A DNA stretch of 64,000 nucleotides from Gammaproteobacteria bacterium. GTDB lineage: Bacteria; Pseudomonadota; Gammaproteobacteria; Ga0077536. The notes under the pieces are model-generated. The model did not search any database. It was given only the letters and a program-made list of their open reading frames with translations, and was not told the DNA's origin. The position numbers and the translations under genes are program-made. The stretch lies in assembly GCA_016209015.1 (NCBI GenBank), contig JACQWY010000018.1:62001-126000 (forward strand). Reading direction: 5' to 3'. Shown one piece after another: positions 41,404 to 49,584 of this stretch. How positions within the stretch are numbered: position 1 is the first letter of the stretch; every line of letters starts with the position of its first letter.

Positions 41404-42546
41404 ATGGGTCCACTCAAAGGCATCAAAGTCATCGAAATCGCGAGCATCGGTCCCGGCCCCTACGCGGCCATGATGCTCGCCGACATGGGCGCGACGGTCA
41501 TCCGCGTCGATCGCACGCAGCCCGCAAACCTCGGCATCAACATGCCGCCGAGCGCGAACGTGATGATGCGCGGCCGGCGTTCCGTCGCCGTCGATCTCAA
41601 GTCGAAGCAGGGCATCGAGACCGTGCTGAAGCTCATCGAAGGCGCGGACGCCGTGATCGAAGGCTTCCGCCCCGGCGTGATGGAGCGTCTCGGCCTCAGT
41701 CCCGAGGTCTGCCTCGCGCGCAATCCGCGCCTCGTGTTCGGCCGCATGACGGGCTACGGTCAGAATGGCGACATGTCGACCGTCGCCGGCCACGACATCA
41801 ACTACCTCGCGCTCTCGGGCGTCTTGAACACGATCGGCGAGAAGGGCCGCCGGCCCGTGCCGCCGTTGAACCTCGTCGGCGATTTCGGCGGCGGCGGCAT
41901 GTACCTCGCGTTCGGCGTGCTGTGCGGCATCCTCGAAGCGAAGAGCTCGGGCAAGGGCCAGGTCGTCGACTGCGCGATGGTGGAAGGCGCGACCGTGCTC
42001 GCGAACATCATCATGGGCCTGCGCGCGATCGGCGAATGGAGCGACGAGCGCGGCTCGAACACGCTCGACGGCGGCGCGCACTTCTACGGTACCTACGAGA
42101 CGAAGGACGGCGGCTGGTTCGCCGTCGGCGCCATCGAGCCGCCGTTCTATTCGAAGCTGCTGACGCTCATGGGTCTCGACGAGAAGGACTTCCAGCCGCA
42201 GATGGACAAGTCGCGCTGGCCGGCCTGGCAGCAGCGTTTCGCCGAAGTCTTCCGCACGAAGACGCGCGCCGAATGGGCGGCGATCCTCGAGCACGAGGAC
42301 ACCTGCGCGAATCCCGTGCTGACGTTCGAAGAGGCGCAACGGCATCCGCACAACGTCGCGCGCGGCGTGTTCGCGACAGCCGGCGGCGTCGCACAGGCCG
42401 CGCCGGCCCCGCGCTTCAGCAGGACGCCGGGCGGTCTCGGCCTCCCGCCGCAGGAACCGGGCGCGAACACCGACGACGTGCTCGCGGAATTCGGGTTTGG
42501 TGCGGAGGAGATTGCGAAGCTGCGGGTGGCGAAGGTGGTGGGGTGA
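41404..42546 (+). CDS. Alpha-methylacyl-CoA racemase (CoA-transferase family III)
   Basis: 380 residues. His130 (AGHDINY), Asp160 (VGDFGGGG) and Glu245 (AIEPPFY) match the catalytic His, Asp and Glu of Mycobacterium alpha-methylacyl-CoA racemase, so racemisation is favoured over CoA transfer. It interconverts (2R)- and (2S)-methylacyl-CoA, needed for oxidation of branched chains such as those of sterols, bile acids or isoprenoids. It ends the MaoC-MaoC-SDR operon and is followed by a strong hairpin. Confidence 0.9.
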   Translation: MGPLKGIKVIEIASIGPGPYAAMMLADMGATVIRVDRTQPANLGINMPPSANVMMRGRRSVAVDLKSKQGIETVLKLIEGADAVIEGFRPGVMERLGLSPEVCLARNPRLVFGRMTGYGQNGDMSTVAGHDINYLALSGVLNTIGEKGRRPVPPLNLVGDFGGGGMYLAFGVLCGILEAKSSGKGQVVDCAMVEGATVLANIIMGLRAIGEWSDERGSNTLDGGAHFYGTYETKDGGWFAVGAIEPPFYSKLLTLMGLDEKDFQPQMDKSRWPAWQQRFAEVFRTKTRAEWAAILEHEDTCANPVLTFEEAQRHPHNVARGVFATAGGVAQAAPAPRFSRTPGGLGLPPQEPGANTDDVLAEFGFGAEEIAKLRVAKVVG

Positions 42547-42555
42547 GATCTTCGC

Positions 42556-42586
42556 AGGTCCGATTACGCTGGCGGTAATCGGACCT
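42556..42586. terminator. Perfect hairpin after the racemase operon
   Basis: AGGTCCGATTAC and GTAATCGGACCT form a perfect 12-bp stem with a 7-nt loop, 9 bp past the racemase stop, followed by TCGTATTGTTCC-type sequence with few U. It may terminate the operon or be one copy of a common GTCCGATTAC genomic palindrome. Confidence 0.5.
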
Positions 42587-42755
42587 CGTATTGTTCCTTC
42601 GTCGTCCCGAGGTCGCGTCTCGGAGCGAAAGGACGGCCGGACGCCGCTTCGGACCTCGAGCTTTGAGCTTGCAGGCTGGATCTTGGCGCCGGCTGTCCGC
42701 TTTACCCTTGCGAGAAATCGAACAGTCGCTACGCAAACCCACGAAAGCCCCGCCC

Positions 42756-43523
42756 ATGACCTTGAGCCTCCTCGATCTCGCCCTCATCACCCTCGCCGCC
42801 CTGCTTGCGGGCGCCGTCAACGCACTCGCCGGTGGCGGGACATTGATCACCTTCCCCATGCTGACCGCGGTCGGCGTACCGGCCGTCGCAGCGAACATCA
42901 CGAATACCGTCGCGCTCTGTCCGGGCTATTTCGGCGGGACGCTCGCGCAGGCCAAGGACCTCGCAGGGCAGCGCGCGCGATTGCTGCTGCTCGTGCCGCT
43001 CGGCATCCTCGGCGGGCTCGTCGGCGGCTGGCTGCTGACGCATACCGGAGAGAAGATTTTCCGGATGCTCGTGCCCTGGCTCATCTTCATGGCCTCCGGC
43101 CTCCTCGCGGCGCAGGATCCGCTGCGACGCTGGTTGATCAAGCACGCGGAAGCGCGCGGTCACGACGGCATCCAGGAATCCTGGGCCGCGGCACCGGTGT
43201 TCTTCGCGGCCATCTACGGCGGCTACTTCGGCGCCGGGCTCGGCGTCATCATGCTCGCCACACTCTCGCTCACGCTCGACGACACGCTGGTCAGGCTCAA
43301 CGCCGTGAAGCAGATGCTCGCGTTCGTCATCAACGTCGCGAGCGCGACCTACTTTCTCTTCTCGGGCCAGGTCGTCTGGCCGGCCGCGCTCGTGATGGCG
43401 ATCGGCGCGCTCGCGGGAGGCGTCTTCGGCGGCAGGCTCGCCGGGCGCATCAGGCCCGCGACGCTCCGCTACGCAGTCGTCGCGATCGGCGTGGTCGTGG
43501 GCGCGGTGTATCTCGTCCGCTGA
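42756..43523 (+). CDS. TauE/SafE-family (sulfite/organic anion exporter) membrane protein
   Basis: 255 residues with about eight membrane helices. [19 protein letters not shown] at the N-terminus and [13 protein letters not shown] in the middle are the duplicated TauE/SafE motifs. Family members export sulfite, sulfoacetate or other organic anions. ATG 42756 starts just before the first helix; the longer open frame upstream is not hydrophobic. Single gene converging on the host-attachment gene. Confidence 0.9.
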   Translation: MTLSLLDLALITLAALLAGAVNALAGGGTLITFPMLTAVGVPAVAANITNTVALCPGYFGGTLAQAKDLAGQRARLLLLVPLGILGGLVGGWLLTHTGEKIFRMLVPWLIFMASGLLAAQDPLRRWLIKHAEARGHDGIQESWAAAPVFFAAIYGGYFGAGLGVIMLATLSLTLDDTLVRLNAVKQMLAFVINVASATYFLFSGQVVWPAALVMAIGALAGGVFGGRLAGRIRPATLRYAVVAIGVVVGAVYLVR

Positions 43524-43535
43524 GACGCCCCGCCC

Positions 43536-43979
43536 TCAGAGCGGCACGATGTCCGCGAGGTGGCGCGGCAGGTCGTCGATGGGCACGTCCTGCAGATCCT
43601 TGTGGAGCTCCGCGCTGACGAGCGCGGCGGTCGGGCCGTCGAGCGCGTCGCGCAGATGGCCGAGCAGGTGCGGGCCGGCGACGAGCACGAGCGCCTCGAA
43701 CTGACGCTCGAGCCGCGCCTTGCGCAGGCGCTCCGCGATGTCGTGCGCGAAAGCCTTCGCGAGATGCTCCGTCGGCGCCTCCTCGCGGGCCACGCCGTGG
43801 CGGTGGCTGCCCATCCGGTCGTGGACCCGGCCGGGGCGGTCGGCTTCGATCTCGCGCGGGCGCAGACGGCCTTCGGGGTGGGCGATCTCGGCGGCGAGCT
43901 GCAGGCCGTGGCTCGCGCCCTGGTGGCGCAGGATGCGCGCACCGCTGCGATCCGCGATGACGATCCAGGTGGTTTTCAT
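43536..43979 (-). CDS. Host attachment family protein (Host_attach/baeRF-like)
   Basis: 147 residues. TTWIVIADRSGARIL at the start and LVLVAGPHLLGHLRDAL in the middle identify the Host_attach family, related to archaeal eRF1-like domains. It was named for a plant-attachment mutant but occurs widely in free-living bacteria, where its function is unknown. Cytoplasmic. Converges on TauE with a 12-bp gap and diverges from the AlkK-type ligase. Confidence 0.82.
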   Translation of the reverse strand: MKTTWIVIADRSGARILRHQGASHGLQLAAEIAHPEGRLRPREIEADRPGRVHDRMGSHRHGVAREEAPTEHLAKAFAHDIAERLRKARLERQFEALVLVAGPHLLGHLRDALDGPTAALVSAELHKDLQDVPIDDLPRHLADIVPL

Positions 43980-44215
43980 GGGGTCCTCCTCGACGCGTGT
44001 CGCGTGGAGTGTTACCGCGTTTTCAAGATGCGCCCGTGAGCCTTCCGGCCGCAAGCAGGCAGATCAATTCCGGGTCCGATGCGGGCGATTTTCGGCACGG
44101 CAGAGGGGATTTTCTGCCGGCGGTCCGGCATGGCGTGTCGGCGCAGCGCCCATTAGACTGTGCGACTTCGCGGCGGCGCCGACGCCCGCTTCCCCAAGTC
44201 ACGAGAGGGTCCCCA

Positions 44216-45820
44216 GTGTCCGAGTACAACCTGAACCTGAAGCGCCTCATCGAGCGGCCGGAGCGCTATTTCCCCCGCAACGAGCTTTGCACCCGCCTGG
44301 AAGACGGAAGCATGTTCCGCTACACGTACCGGGAAATGACGGCCCGCACGCGCCGCCTCGCGAGTGCGCTGTCGACGATCGGCATCGGCACGCTCGACAA
44401 GGTCGCCACACTCTCCTGGAACACGCATCAGCACCTCGAGCTCTATTTCGCCGTGCCCTGCTCGGGCGCCGTGCTGCACACCGCGAACCTGCGGCTCTCC
44501 GACGAGCACCTCGCGTACACGATCAACCACGCCGCGGACAAAGCCCTCTTTTTCTCACCCGATCTGCTCGCGCAAGTCGAGTCCGTCGCACCGCTCCTGA
44601 AGACCGTGAAGCACTACGTCGTCATCGGCGATCGCGTGCCCGAGACGAAGCTCTCACCCATCAGCGCCTACGAGGACCTCATCGCCGCCGGCGATCCGGA
44701 CTTCGTCTATCCGGAAGTCGACGAGCGCGCGCCGGCCTCGATGTGCTTCACCTCGGCCACGACGGGCAATCCCAAGGGCGTCGTCTACTCGCATCGCGCG
44801 CTGTACCTGCACTCGCAGGTGCTCTGCAACGTCGACTGCTGCGCCGTTTCGGAACGCGATGCGCTGCTGCCGATCGCCCCCATGTTCCACGTCAATTCCT
44901 GGGGCGTGCCGTTCGCCGGCACCTGGATGGGCTCGCGCTTCATCTTCCCCGGACAGCGTCCGCATGCCGGCGACATCGTGAAGCTCATCGCGCAGGAGAA
45001 GGCGACGTTCGCGTTCGGCGCGGTCACCGTCGGCATCGACATGATGAACTTCCTCGAGCACGAGAAGCACGACGTCTCGAGTCTCCGCGCGATGATGCTC
45101 GGCGGCTCGGCGACGCCCGCGGCCGTCATGCACTACTTCGAGAAGCACCACGGCTTCCCGATCTACACCGCCTGGGGCTCGACGGAGTGCGCGCCGATCG
45201 CGACGGCCGTGTGCATCAAGCGCGATCAGCAGGATCTGCCCGCGGACCAGAAGATCGCGATCCGCGTGCGTCAGGGCGTGCCGGTCGCGGGTGTCGAGAT
45301 GAAAGTCCTCGACGACGACGGCAAGCAGATCCCCTGGGACGACCGGGCAATCGGCGAGGTCTACGTGCGCGGCCCCTGGATCGCGACGACTTATCTGAAC
45401 GAGCCGCGCAGCAAGGAGAGCTTCATCGACGGCTGGTGGAAGAGCGGCGACATCGCGTCCGTGAATGACGACGGCGTGATCAAGCTCGTGGATCGCGCGA
45501 AGGACCTCATCAAGAGCGGCGGCGAGTGGATCTCCTCCGTCGATCTCGAGAACACGCTCATGGCGCATGCCGGCGTGCGCGAGGCGACGGTCGTCGGCCA
45601 GCCGCACGAGAAGTGGATCGAGCGTCCGATCGCCTTCCTCGTCGGCGATCCGAAAGTGCCGCGGCCGAACGACGAGGCGCTGCGCGAACACCTCGCCGAG
45701 CACGGCATCGCGAAATGGTGGATGCCCGATCGCTTCATCTTCCTCGACGCGCTGCCGAAGACCGGCGTCGGCAAGTTCGACAAGAAATACCTGCGCCAGC
45801 ACCTCGATCAGTATCTTTGA
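44216..45820 (+). CDS. Medium/long-chain acyl-CoA ligase, AlkK-like
   Basis: 534 residues from a GTG start with GAGAGGG upstream. The overall text (HTANLRLSDEHLAYTINHA, YSHRALYLHSQ, MFHVNSWG, KDLIKSGGEWISSVDLEN) matches AlkK-type medium-chain ligases that activate fatty acids made by alkane oxidation. The AMP loop reads FTSATTGNPKG (178-188), with Ala in place of the second conserved Gly; this is unusual but may be tolerated. The enzyme could act on acids produced through the CYP153-type P450 at the left edge. Single-gene unit. Confidence 0.9.
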   Translation: MSEYNLNLKRLIERPERYFPRNELCTRLEDGSMFRYTYREMTARTRRLASALSTIGIGTLDKVATLSWNTHQHLELYFAVPCSGAVLHTANLRLSDEHLAYTINHAADKALFFSPDLLAQVESVAPLLKTVKHYVVIGDRVPETKLSPISAYEDLIAAGDPDFVYPEVDERAPASMCFTSATTGNPKGVVYSHRALYLHSQVLCNVDCCAVSERDALLPIAPMFHVNSWGVPFAGTWMGSRFIFPGQRPHAGDIVKLIAQEKATFAFGAVTVGIDMMNFLEHEKHDVSSLRAMMLGGSATPAAVMHYFEKHHGFPIYTAWGSTECAPIATAVCIKRDQQDLPADQKIAIRVRQGVPVAGVEMKVLDDDGKQIPWDDRAIGEVYVRGPWIATTYLNEPRSKESFIDGWWKSGDIASVNDDGVIKLVDRAKDLIKSGGEWISSVDLENTLMAHAGVREATVVGQPHEKWIERPIAFLVGDPKVPRPNDEALREHLAEHGIAKWWMPDRFIFLDALPKTGVGKFDKKYLRQHLDQYL

Positions 45821-45846
45821 AGAAGGGCTGAAGGGGAGCGTCGGCA

Positions 45847-45877
45847 CGTCGGGCTTCCTTCGTCAGCCCGACCTACG
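45847..45877. repeat. GTAGGTCGGGCT hairpin repeat, copy 1
   Basis: CGTCGGGCTTCCTTCGTCAG followed by CCCGACCTACG: GTCGGGCT and AGCCCGAC pair around a short loop. Related copies are at 47745-47775, 47867-47897 and 57161-57188. It lies just past the AlkK-type gene. Confidence 0.75.
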
Positions 45878-45900
45878 AAGGCTGTCGCCGAATTTGCCGC

Positions 45901-46078
45901 GTCGTCCCGGCGAAGGCCGGGACCCAGTCATCTCACTACGGCGCTGAGGCAGAACTGCGAGGTGTTGGGGGGCGCCGGTTACGCTCTGGAAATCCCCGCG
46001 GTTCGCTGCTCGTGCCGAGGGTCGCCGACTGGGTCCCGGTCCCGGCCTTCGCCGGGAGAGGCCCTTCGCCGGGACGAC
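45901..46078. repeat. REPIN/MITE-like element R1, copy 5, right end duplicated
   Basis: About 178 bp, beginning GTCGTCCCGGCGAAGGCCGG. The right end contains two partial hairpins in series (GGTCCCGGTCCCGGCCTTCG, then AGGCCCTTCGCCGGGACGAC), so the terminal stem has been duplicated or slipped. With the hairpin at 45847-45877 it fills most of the 439-bp gap before pap; no gene is seen. Confidence 0.8.
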
Positions 46079-46259
46079 AAATTGGAATGCGGTCAGCAAC
46101 TCGATGAACTGCTTCGAGCCCGCTGCGGCACGCGCATGTCGCCGCGTCCCGCTCCGCCTTTGACCTGGATCACCCGCCACCGCGCCGCGCCGATTGAGCG
46201 CCCTGCCGTTCCGTCCTATGTTGGATTCACGAGAACGGCAACGGGCTCCGGGGGTCACC

Positions 46260-47741
46260 ATGTTCGAATCCGCTGAAATCGGCCACAAGCTGAAGAAATC
46301 CGAATACGAGCGCGAGGAGCCGAAGCTCCGCCAGGCGCTGCTCGCCGCGCAGTTCGAGCTGCTCGAGAAGAAGAAATTCCCGGTCGTCGTGCTCGTCAAC
46401 GGCGTCGACGGCGCCGGCAAGGGCGAGACCGTGAATCTCTTCAACGAGTGGATGGATCCGCGCCACATCCACACCTTCGCGTTCGGCCCCGCGAACGAGA
46501 TCGAGCGGGCGCGGCCGCCGATGTGGCGTTACTGGCAGGCGCTGCCGCCGAAGGGCAAGATCGGCATACTGTTCGGCTCCTGGTACACCGATCCCATTCT
46601 CGACCGCGTCATGGGCCATGCGAAGCGCGCGGAGTTCGACGCCCAGCTCTCGCGGCTGCGCGATTTCGAGCGCATGCTCGCGGCCGAGGGCGCGCTGATC
46701 CTCAAGCTCTGGTTCCATCTCTCGAAGAAGGCGCAGAAGAAGCGCCTGAAGACGCTCTCCGCGGATCCCAAGACCGCCTGGCGCGTGACGCCGGACGACT
46801 GGGCGCACTTCAAGCATTACGACGAGTTCGTGAGCGTCTGCGAGCACGCGCTCCGCGAGACGAGCACGGGCGAGGCGCCGTGGCACGTCATCGAAGGCTC
46901 GGATGCTGAATACCGCTCGCTCACGGCCGGCAAGCTGTTGTCGACGTCCTTGCGCGCGCGCCTCGCCGGCAAGGCCCAGCCGCTCTCCCCTGCCGCGCCG
47001 CCGCCTGCGCCGCCGATCGACGCGCGCGACGTGCTCACCGCGCTCGACTACACGCAGAAGCTGAAACCCGCGACCTACGATCGCAAGCTCGACAAGGCGC
47101 AGGGCAAGCTCAATCTGCTCACCCGCGACAGGAAGATGCGGGAGCGCTCGATCGTCATGGTGTTCGAGGGCATGGACGCCGCCGGCAAGGGCAGCACGAT
47201 CCGCCGCATCACGCGCGCGCTCGACGCCCGCTTCTACCGCATCGTGCCCGTCGCCGCGCCGACCGAGGAGGAACGCGCCCAGCCCTATCTCTGGCGCTTC
47301 TGGCGTCACATCCCGCCGCGCGGACGCGCCGCGATCTTCGACCGCTCCTGGTACGGCCGCGTGCTCGTCGAGCGTGTGGAGAATTTCTGCGCCGAGGCCG
47401 ACTGGCAGCGCGCCTATCACGAGATCAACGAATTCGAGGAGCAACTCGCGGAGACCGGCGGCATCGTCGTGAAGTTCTGGCTCGCAACCACACCGCAGGA
47501 GCAGCTCCGCCGCTTCAAGGAGCGCGAGAAGATCGCCCACAAGCGCTTCAAGATCACGGACGAGGACTGGCGCAACCGCAAGAAATGGCCGCTCTACAAG
47601 CAGGCCGTCGCCGACATGGTGGAGCGCACCTCGACCGCGGAAGCCCCGTGGCACCTCATCGCCGCCGACGACAAGAAGTTCGCGCGGGTCGCGGTGATCG
47701 AGACGCTGTGCAAGGCGCTGGAGAAGTCGTTCGATCGATGA
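46260..47741 (+). CDS. pap: Polyphosphate:AMP phosphotransferase (two-domain PPK2)
   Basis: 493 residues made of two fused PPK2 domains. Walker A motifs are GVDGAGKGE (48-56) and GMDAAGKGS (about 300), and each domain has its lid motif (RPPMWRYWQALPPKG; QPYLWRFWRHIPPRGR). Two-domain PPK2 enzymes phosphorylate AMP to ADP with polyphosphate. ATG 46260 is right for the family N-terminus. Single gene between repeat-rich spacers. Confidence 0.93.
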   Translation: MFESAEIGHKLKKSEYEREEPKLRQALLAAQFELLEKKKFPVVVLVNGVDGAGKGETVNLFNEWMDPRHIHTFAFGPANEIERARPPMWRYWQALPPKGKIGILFGSWYTDPILDRVMGHAKRAEFDAQLSRLRDFERMLAAEGALILKLWFHLSKKAQKKRLKTLSADPKTAWRVTPDDWAHFKHYDEFVSVCEHALRETSTGEAPWHVIEGSDAEYRSLTAGKLLSTSLRARLAGKAQPLSPAAPPPAPPIDARDVLTALDYTQKLKPATYDRKLDKAQGKLNLLTRDRKMRERSIVMVFEGMDAAGKGSTIRRITRALDARFYRIVPVAAPTEEERAQPYLWRFWRHIPPRGRAAIFDRSWYGRVLVERVENFCAEADWQRAYHEINEFEEQLAETGGIVVKFWLATTPQEQLRRFKEREKIAHKRFKITDEDWRNRKKWPLYKQAVADMVERTSTAEAPWHLIAADDKKFARVAVIETLCKALEKSFDR

Positions 47742-47744
47742 ACC

Positions 47745-47775
47745 GTAGGCCGGGCTGACGAAGGAAGCCCGGCGT
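47745..47775. repeat. GTAGG-CGGGCT hairpin repeat, copy 2
   Basis: GTAGGCCGGGCTGACGAAGG followed by AAGCCCGGCGT. Compared with copy 1 one stem pair has changed on both sides (GTCGGGC to GCCGGGC with GCCCGGC), preserving pairing. It is inverted relative to copy 3, about 90 bp away. Confidence 0.75.
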
Positions 47776-47814
47776 CGGGCGCTCATCGAAGCCCGCTCGT
47801 CCCGTCGGCGAAGA

Positions 47815-47845
47815 CGCGAGGGATGCGCCTCCTGCGTCGGCACAA
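47815..47845 (+). repeat. Dispersed 36-bp repeat, copy 3 of 4 (short)
   Basis: CGCGAGGGATGCGCCTCCTG followed by CGTCGGCACA, sharing the core with 7806-7841 but lacking the TCCTAT end. It sits between two inverted hairpin repeats. Confidence 0.6.
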
Positions 47846-47866
47846 TGAAGACCGTGGCGTCCGGAA

Positions 47867-47897
47867 CGTCGGGCTTCCTTCGTCAGCCCGACCTACG
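47867..47897. repeat. GTAGGTCGGGCT hairpin repeat, copy 3, supplies a stop codon
   Basis: ACGTCGGGCTTCCTTCGTCA followed by GCCCGACCTACG, near-identical to copy 1. Read on the minus strand it encodes the last residues and the TGA stop of the phosphatase gene ending at 47883. Confidence 0.8.
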
Positions 47898-48356
47898 TAG
47901 CGTTTCCGCCAATCCCTCGCTCGATGCCCAGATGTAATCGATCGTGCGGTAGATGTAATCCCAGGCCGCGCGCTCGTTCGTGAGCCAGTCGTCGACGGCT
48001 TCGTGGAGATCGAGCACGGGCGTGCTCAGACCGTGGCACAGCTCGTTGAACAGCACGCTGTCGCGGCCGAACTCTTCGCGCAGTCGTGCACGGTGATCCT
48101 CGCCCATCGCGACGACGAGCGCGTGCTCGGCGAGGATGCGCGCCGAGACGCGGCGCGGCCGGTGGGCTTTCGAAGCGATGCCCTTGCGGTCGAGGTATTC
48201 GTGGATGCGCCAGTGTCCCTCGCCCTGATCGGCGCGCGTGCCGGCCGAGGCGATGCGCAACGTCGTTTCCGGGCCGAGGTGATGCTTCAGCGCGTATTCC
48301 GCGGAAACGCTGCGGAAGATGTTGCCGGTGCAGACGAAGAGGATGCTCGTGATCAC
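47883..48356 (-). CDS. Low-molecular-weight protein tyrosine phosphatase family
   Basis: 157 residues from GTG 48356. The P-loop CTGNIFRS starts at Cys9 (CX5R, Arg15), as in LMW phosphatases and arsenate reductases. The usual DP general acid is not obvious; LDLHEAVDD is the nearest acidic segment. The C-terminal tail and stop codon lie in an intergenic hairpin repeat, so the original end may have been replaced. Cytoplasmic; substrate unknown. Confidence 0.82.
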   Translation of the reverse strand: MITSILFVCTGNIFRSVSAEYALKHHLGPETTLRIASAGTRADQGEGHWRIHEYLDRKGIASKAHRPRRVSARILAEHALVVAMGEDHRARLREEFGRDSVLFNELCHGLSTPVLDLHEAVDDWLTNERAAWDYIYRTIDYIWASSEGLAETLRRSG

Positions 48357-48570
48357 GACGCCATGATACGCGAGCCGGGCGCGCCGCTCACCGCGCAAGT
48401 CTGGCCATCGCTGCCCGGGTCTGAGAACATACGGTCGTCACCAACGTACAACGATCGGCCCCGGGCGGGTGCCCCGGCGAGCCGTTGCCGGGAGACATGC
48501 AACTGAGTCCATTCATCCGCACGCGCGTCGCCGCCGGGAACGCGCGCGGGCTCGTTTCGCAGGAGCCCGC

Positions 48571-49584
48571 ATGGTCCGACTGAGAGTCGTCGCGGTCGCG
48601 GTGCTGTGCGTCGTCATGACGGCGGCGCTCATCGTCTACTGGCTGCAGCGGCTCTATTTTCCGAGCACGGACGATGCCTACGTGCGTGCCCACGTCGTGC
48701 CGATCGCGCCGCGCGTCGCCGGCCAGGTCACTGCCGTCCACGTCAGGAACAACCGGCACGTCAAGGCCGGCGAGCCGCTGTTCGATCTCGATTCCGCGCG
48801 CTTCCAGACGGTCGTCGACGCCGCGCGCGCCGAGCTCGAGCTCGCCGCCCAGGACACGGGCGCGAACGGCGCCGCCGTCACCGCGGCGAGCGCGGCACTG
48901 CGCGAGCGCCAGGTCTCCGCGGACAACGCGCGGCGCACGATGGAGCGCCTGCAGCAGCTCGTGAAGCAGCGGCTCGTGCCCGAGCAGCAGTACGACGACG
49001 CGCTCTCGGCGTCGGGCCAGGCGCGCGCCGCGGTCGATTCCGCGCGCGCCGATCTCGAACGCGCCCGCAACCAGCTCGGCCAGACCGGCGCCCAGAACGC
49101 GCGGCTGCGCGCCGCCGCCGCCGCCGTCGAACGCGCCGAGCTCGATCTCTCCTACACCCACATCGCGGCACCGGCCGCGGGCTGGGTCTCGGATTTCGCG
49201 CTCCGCGTCGGCACGACCGTGAAAGACGGCCAGCCGCAGTTCGCGCTCGTCGAGGAACGCGAGTGGTGGATCGAGGCGAACTTCCGCGAGACGGATCTCG
49301 AGCGCATCCGCGTCGGCCAGGCCGTGCGCATCGACGTCGACATGTATCCCGGCGTCGAGCTCGTCGGCCGCGTGCACAGCCTGAGCGCAGGCTCGGGCGC
49401 GACGTTCTCGCTGCTGCCCCCGGAGAACGCGACCGGCAACTGGGTGAAAGTCACGCAGCGCTTCCCGGTGCGCATCGAGCTCGTGACGCTGCCGCCGGAT
49501 CCGGCGACGCCGCTGCGCGTCGGCGCGAGCGTGACGACGGTCGTCGACACGCTGCCGCTGCCCGTACGGTGGCCGTGGCGCTGA
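48571..49584 (+). CDS. HlyD/EmrA-family membrane fusion protein
   Basis: 337 residues. One N-terminal membrane anchor (VVAVAVLCVVMTAALIVYWL) is followed by the lipoyl half-domain (DAYVRAHVVPIAPRVAGQV), an alpha-hairpin coiled coil and the closing barrel with YTHIAAPAAGWVS. It bridges the inner-membrane MFS pump, encoded next, to an outer-membrane channel, which is not in the window. The permease gene begins within its 3' end. Substrates are probably hydrophobic drugs or metabolites. Confidence 0.92.
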   Translation: MVRLRVVAVAVLCVVMTAALIVYWLQRLYFPSTDDAYVRAHVVPIAPRVAGQVTAVHVRNNRHVKAGEPLFDLDSARFQTVVDAARAELELAAQDTGANGAAVTAASAALRERQVSADNARRTMERLQQLVKQRLVPEQQYDDALSASGQARAAVDSARADLERARNQLGQTGAQNARLRAAAAAVERAELDLSYTHIAAPAAGWVSDFALRVGTTVKDGQPQFALVEEREWWIEANFRETDLERIRVGQAVRIDVDMYPGVELVGRVHSLSAGSGATFSLLPPENATGNWVKVTQRFPVRIELVTLPPDPATPLRVGASVTTVVDTLPLPVRWPWR

